Origin: an uncultured Clostridia bacterium
GTDB taxonomy: Bacteria > Bacillota > Clostridia > Christensenellales > Borkfalkiaceae
Direction of reading: 5' to 3'
DNA: 7,618 nucleotides
NCBI GenBank assembly: GCA_934254755.1
Contig: CAKQMM010000046.1
Span: 1 to 7,618, forward strand
Part shown: positions 5,715 to 7,618 of the stretch, piece after piece
How positions within the stretch are numbered: position 1 is the first letter of the stretch
Layout: each line of letters opens with the position of its first letter
Translations under genes and position numbers: made by a program
Notes under the pieces: model-generated
The model's input: the letters and a program-made list of their open reading frames with translations, nothing else
What the model was told of the DNA's origin: nothing
Database searches by the model: none

Positions 5715-6128
5715 TTAAAATGGCAAATCGTCGTCGCCGTCAACTTCTTGAAGCGTGAGCTTCTTTTTTTCAGCTCTCACAGGCGGCTCTGCCGCTACGT
5801 CGTCCCCGCGGTTACCCGTGGTTAAAAATTCGACTTCGCTCGCGACGATATCGGTTACCGTCCTCTTTATGCCTTCTTTATCTTCATAAGAACGGTTTTG
5901 CAAACTTCCCACGACGGCAACCTTGCTACCCTTTTTAAGGAACTTACCGCAGTTTTCGGCTTGATTGCGCCAAACGGTAATGTTAAAAAAGTCTGTTTCC
6001 CTGTTTCCGTCTGCATTGACGAAAGTCCTGTTCACCGCGATTGAAAAACGGCAAAACGGAACGCCGCTACTCGTTTCGGAAACTTCAGGGTCCCTCGTAA
6101 GGTTACCGATAAGATATACTTTGTTCAT
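5715..6128 (-). CDS. ssb: Single-stranded DNA-binding protein
   Basis: A 137-residue SSB. Residues 1 to about 105 are the OB fold (MNKVYLIGNLTRDPEV, FSIAVNRTF, DFFNITVWRNQAENCGKFLKKG, VVGSLQNRSYEDKEG). A short charged linker leads to the acidic tip DGDDDLPF, which recruits replication and repair partners such as PriA, RecO and helicases. The linker is short compared with Bacillus SsbA (about 172 residues in total). It binds and protects single-stranded DNA as a tetramer. Its position between rpsF and rpsR is the standard Bacillota arrangement. The ATG at 6126-6128 follows the rpsF stop by 11 bp, with AGGAG at about 6133-6138. Confidence 0.98.
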   Translation of the reverse strand: MNKVYLIGNLTRDPEVSETSSGVPFCRFSIAVNRTFVNADGNRETDFFNITVWRNQAENCGKFLKKGSKVAVVGSLQNRSYEDKEGIKRTVTDIVASEVEFLTTGNRGDDVAAEPPVRAEKKKLTLQEVDGDDDLPF

Positions 6129-6139
6129 AAATCTCCTAA

Positions 6140-6421
6140 TTACGCTTTCGTGATAAGTCTTCTGATGACGCCTTCGGTTATGCCCGCAACTCTCTTGAGT
6201 TCCGCTACGAGCGAACCGTTGCTTTCAAACGTCATAAGAACGTAGTAGCCTTCGGTCTTGTAGTTGATGGGATAAACGAGTTTTTTAACTCCCCATTTGT
6301 CAACCGAAGTAACGCTGCCGCCGCCTGCGGTTACGACGTTTTCAAATTTAGCGATAATCGCGTCTTTTGCTTCGTCGGAAATCTCGCACGACAGAATGTA
6401 AAGCATTTCGTACTTGTTCAT
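6140..6421 (-). CDS. rpsF: 30S ribosomal protein S6
   Basis: A 93-residue bS6 protein of normal length. Signatures are the N-terminal MNKYEMLYIL, the WGVKKLVYPINYKTEGYYVLM block and the terminal ELKRVAGITEGVIRRLI. S6 pairs with S18 on the platform of the small subunit. The ATG at 6419-6421 follows a strong GGGAGGT site (about 6430-6437). First gene of the rpsF-ssb-rpsR operon, transcribed from the consensus promoter at 6533-6561 through a structured leader where S6-S18 feedback may act. Confidence 0.98.
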   Translation of the reverse strand: MNKYEMLYILSCEISDEAKDAIIAKFENVVTAGGGSVTSVDKWGVKKLVYPINYKTEGYYVLMTFESNGSLVAELKRVAGITEGVIRRLITKA

Positions 6422-6526
6422 ATTTTTTACCTCCCGGACTAAAATGGAATACCGCCTACGGTATTCAAGGTATAAGCCCGCGCACTAAGTAACCCTAACG
6501 CGCAAAGCCCCTTACTAAACGTAAGT
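6422..6526 (-). promoter_or_regulatory. Structured rpsF leader, candidate S6:S18 autoregulatory element
   Basis: The predicted 5' UTR is about 105 nt. In mRNA sense it begins with a 5-bp hairpin CTTAC-gttta-GTAAG (6525-6511), then a GCGC...GCGC stretch (6503-6480), then a perfect 8-bp hairpin GAATACCG-tagg-CGGTATTC (6466-6447) shortly before the GGGAGGT ribosome binding site. rpsF leaders of many bacteria are known to bind the S6:S18 complex through a motif containing a CCG trinucleotide; CCG is present in the last hairpin, but I cannot confirm that the geometry matches that motif. The strong hairpin next to the ribosome binding site makes translational feedback plausible. Confidence 0.5.
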
Positions 6527-6532
6527 ATAATT

Positions 6533-6561
6533 ATTATATAGATATTTTTATCGCTTGTCAA
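6533..6561 (-). promoter_or_regulatory. Sigma-A promoter of the rpsF-ssb-rpsR operon
   Basis: Minus strand TTGACA (6556-6561), 17-bp spacer, TATAAT (6533-6538): both hexamers match consensus perfectly, as expected for a ribosomal protein operon. Predicted transcription start is near 6526. Confidence 0.93.
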
Positions 6562-6675
6562 TCAAAATTCGCAGACTTTTAACTCCGATTAGCGCGATTA
6601 AACTCCGCCGTCCCGCGCCCGATTTGTCGATTTTTAGCGAATTTTATATCCAAAACCGAACAAAAGTTTGCGTAT
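6562..6675. other. Intergenic stretch without recognised feature
   Basis: Between the rpsF promoter and the nonamer cluster I see only a short imperfect direct repeat (TTAACTCCG / TTAAACTCCG, about 6578-6608) and A/T-rich sequence around 6635-6660. No open frame or strong hairpin stands out. Confidence 0.5.
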
Positions 6676-6758
6676 TGTTGATAACTTTGTTGATAAGCGG
6701 CAGTTATCAACAATTTTGAGCGACAATTTTGTTGACAACTTAAAAACGCGGTTGATAA
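6676..6758. promoter_or_regulatory. Cluster of DnaA-box-like nonamers (TTATCAACA type)
   Basis: Three exact TTATCAACA nonamers occur: minus strand at 6676-6684 and 6688-6696, plus strand at 6704-6712. Two one-mismatch relatives follow on the minus strand: TTGTCAACA (6730-6738) and TTATCAACC (6750-6758). The first two are head to tail 12 bp apart. The second and third form a perfect inverted repeat with 10-bp arms (6687-6696 and 6704-6713). TTATCAACA differs at one base from the DnaA box consensus TTATNCACA. The cluster lies between the HD gene and the rpsF promoter. It could be part of a replication origin, a DnaA-titrating or regulatory cluster, or the operator of an unrelated repressor. Confidence 0.5.
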
Positions 6759-6794
6759 CTTTTTAACGGCAATCTTAGCAAACCATATAAAAAG

Positions 6795-7358
6795 TCAACC
6801 TAATTTTTGAAGAACTTCGTCTTCCGTTTCCTTCATGGCGTTTAAGGTGAGCGTTATAAGCTCGTCCAAAGTGATTCCGCAAAGTTCCGCGCCCTTTTCA
6901 ATAACTTTGCGCGAGCAGCCCGCGGCAAACTTTTTATCTTTATACTTCTTTTTAACGGAACTAAGTTCCATATCTTTGGTGCTTTTCGACGGGCGCATTT
7001 TAGCCGCCGCCCAGATAAGCCCCGTGAGCTCGTCAACGGCGAACAGAATCTTTTCCATTTTGCGTTCGGGAACGGCGTCGGTTTTAGTTAAACCGTAACC
7101 GTGCGAACAAACGGCGTGTATTATATCGTCCGAAACGCTTTCGCCCTTTAAAATATCGACGGCTTTCGTGCAGTGCTCGTCGGGGTAAAGTTCATAGTCG
7201 ATATCGTGAAGAGTGCCGACCGCTCCCCAGTAATCTCCGTCCTCGCCCGACTTTTCGGCAATGTTTTTAAGCGCGTAGCCGACGGTCAGCGCGTGCAGAC
7301 GGTGAAACGGCTCTTTGTTATATTTTTTAACGAGTTCATAAGCGGAATTTATATCCAT
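6795..7358 (-). CDS. HD-domain hydrolase, uncharacterised
   Basis: A 187-residue cytoplasmic protein with an HD metal-dependent phosphohydrolase fold. Visible residues: H22 (with H19) in FHRLHALTVG, the diagnostic H51-D52 in GTLHDIDYE, H62 in PDEHC, H86 in CSHGYG and D109 in FAVDELTGLI. These fit the H...HD...H...D metal ligand set. The rest is helical, with a lysine-rich segment at about 125-145. HD proteins of this size hydrolyse nucleotides or other phosphate esters, but substrate cannot be predicted. The ATG at 7356-7358 has a good AAGGAGGG site (about 7363-7370). It is probably monocistronic, followed by the nonamer cluster with no obvious U-tract terminator. Its upstream side abuts the tandem repeat, which may supply its -10 box. 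Confidence 0.87.
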   Translation of the reverse strand: MDINSAYELVKKYNKEPFHRLHALTVGYALKNIAEKSGEDGDYWGAVGTLHDIDYELYPDEHCTKAVDILKGESVSDDIIHAVCSHGYGLTKTDAVPERKMEKILFAVDELTGLIWAAAKMRPSKSTKDMELSSVKKKYKDKKFAAGCSRKVIEKGAELCGITLDELITLTLNAMKETEDEVLQKLG

Positions 7359-7392
7359 AAAACCCTCCTTGGCAAAAATTTTAATTTATTAA

Positions 7393-7398
7393 ATTATA
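7393..7398 (-). promoter_or_regulatory. Possible -10 box of the HD gene, within the repeat boundary
   Basis: Minus strand TATAAT lies about 35 bp before the ATG, which would give a leader of about 28 nt containing the ribosome binding site. No acceptable -35 box is found 16-18 bp upstream; that position is inside the 12-bp hairpin of the repeat. The same ATTATAAT recurs at the start of the second repeat copy. Confidence 0.4.
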
Positions 7399-7618
7399 AT
7401 GCAAGAAGTTAAAAACTTGCTTGCAAGGGTTTTTAACTTCGCAGCGTTTCAATTTAAGAAGGCAAAAACACAGGTTTTTGCGAAAAACCCGCAAGGGTTT
7501 TTAAAGATTTTGCCGAACGGCAAAAGAATTACTTCGTTTAGATTATAATGCAAGAAGTTAAAAACTTGCTTGCAAGGGTTTTTAACTTCGCAGCGTTTCA
7601 ATTTAAGAAGGCAAAAAC
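7393..7618. repeat. Tandem repeat, 149-bp period, at least 1.5 copies
   Basis: The 77 bp at 7393-7469 recur without change at 7542-7618, where the window ends, so the array may continue. Each copy contains a perfect 12-bp hairpin GAAGTTAAAAAC (7405-7416) / GTTTTTAACTTC (7429-7440). The part between copies holds GGTTTTT-gcg-AAAAACC (7473-7489), an overlapping AAAAACCC-gcaa-GGGTTTTT (7483-7502) that would compete with it, and TTTTGCCG-aa-CGGCAAAA (7508-7525). The second of these resembles a terminator in either direction. No open frame of note crosses it. It could be a tandemly duplicated interspersed repeat or a structured RNA array. Confidence 0.85.

Noticed and set aside
6687..6713. Rho-independent terminator for the HD gene
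   Set aside because: The inverted repeat is AT-rich and no U tract follows on the minus strand.
7393..7618. CRISPR array
   Set aside because: The repeated unit is 77 bp or more with a 149-bp period and internal hairpins; only two copies are seen and no cas gene is near.

Overview
The window looks like a chromosomal segment from a low-to-medium GC Gram-positive bacterium, most likely an uncultured member of the Clostridia (Bacillota). The reasons are an rpsF-ssb-rpsR operon, strong AGGAGG-type ribosome binding sites, consensus sigma-A promoters with 17 bp spacers, a DUF1540 cysteine-rich small protein, and an Lrp-aminotransferase pair resembling Bacillus alaR-alaT. The taxonomic placement is inference; no rRNA is present to confirm it.

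Layout. Positions 1-636 (minus strand) hold an Lrp/AsnC regulator translationally coupled by an ATGA overlap to a PLP-dependent aminotransferase cut by the window edge. Divergent from it, 818-3631 (plus) encodes a 937-residue family 2 glycoside hydrolase whose promoter sits so close to the start codon that its mRNA is predicted to be leaderless. A bidirectional hairpin terminator separates it from convergent rplI (3700-4143, minus), which has its own consensus promoter. A small DUF1540 gene (plus) diverges from rplI. Positions 4433-5446 hold about 1 kb without a convincing gene; this stretch is packed with several unrelated palindromic and direct repeat families and the terminator of the next operon. 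The rpsF-ssb-rpsR operon (minus) occupies 5447-6421, with a structured leader of about 105 nt and a near-perfect promoter. Upstream of it, 6676-6758 holds a cluster of TTATCAACA-like nonamers resembling DnaA boxes. An HD-domain hydrolase gene (6795-7358, minus) follows, and the window ends in a 149-bp-period tandem repeat rich in hairpins.

How it works together. The central part is housekeeping (ribosomal proteins S6, S18 and L9, and single-stranded DNA binding protein). In many bacteria S18 and L9 are encoded side by side; here they are split by the repeat-rich block and the DUF1540 gene. The left part is metabolic: amino-acid-responsive control of an aminotransferase, and intracellular breakdown of a beta-linked glycoside. 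I see no defence system, phage module, CRISPR array or transposase gene. The most interesting signals are non-coding: the leaderless promoter/start arrangement, the DnaA-box-like cluster, the mixed repeat block, and the 149-bp tandem repeat carrying a promoter-like -10 box.
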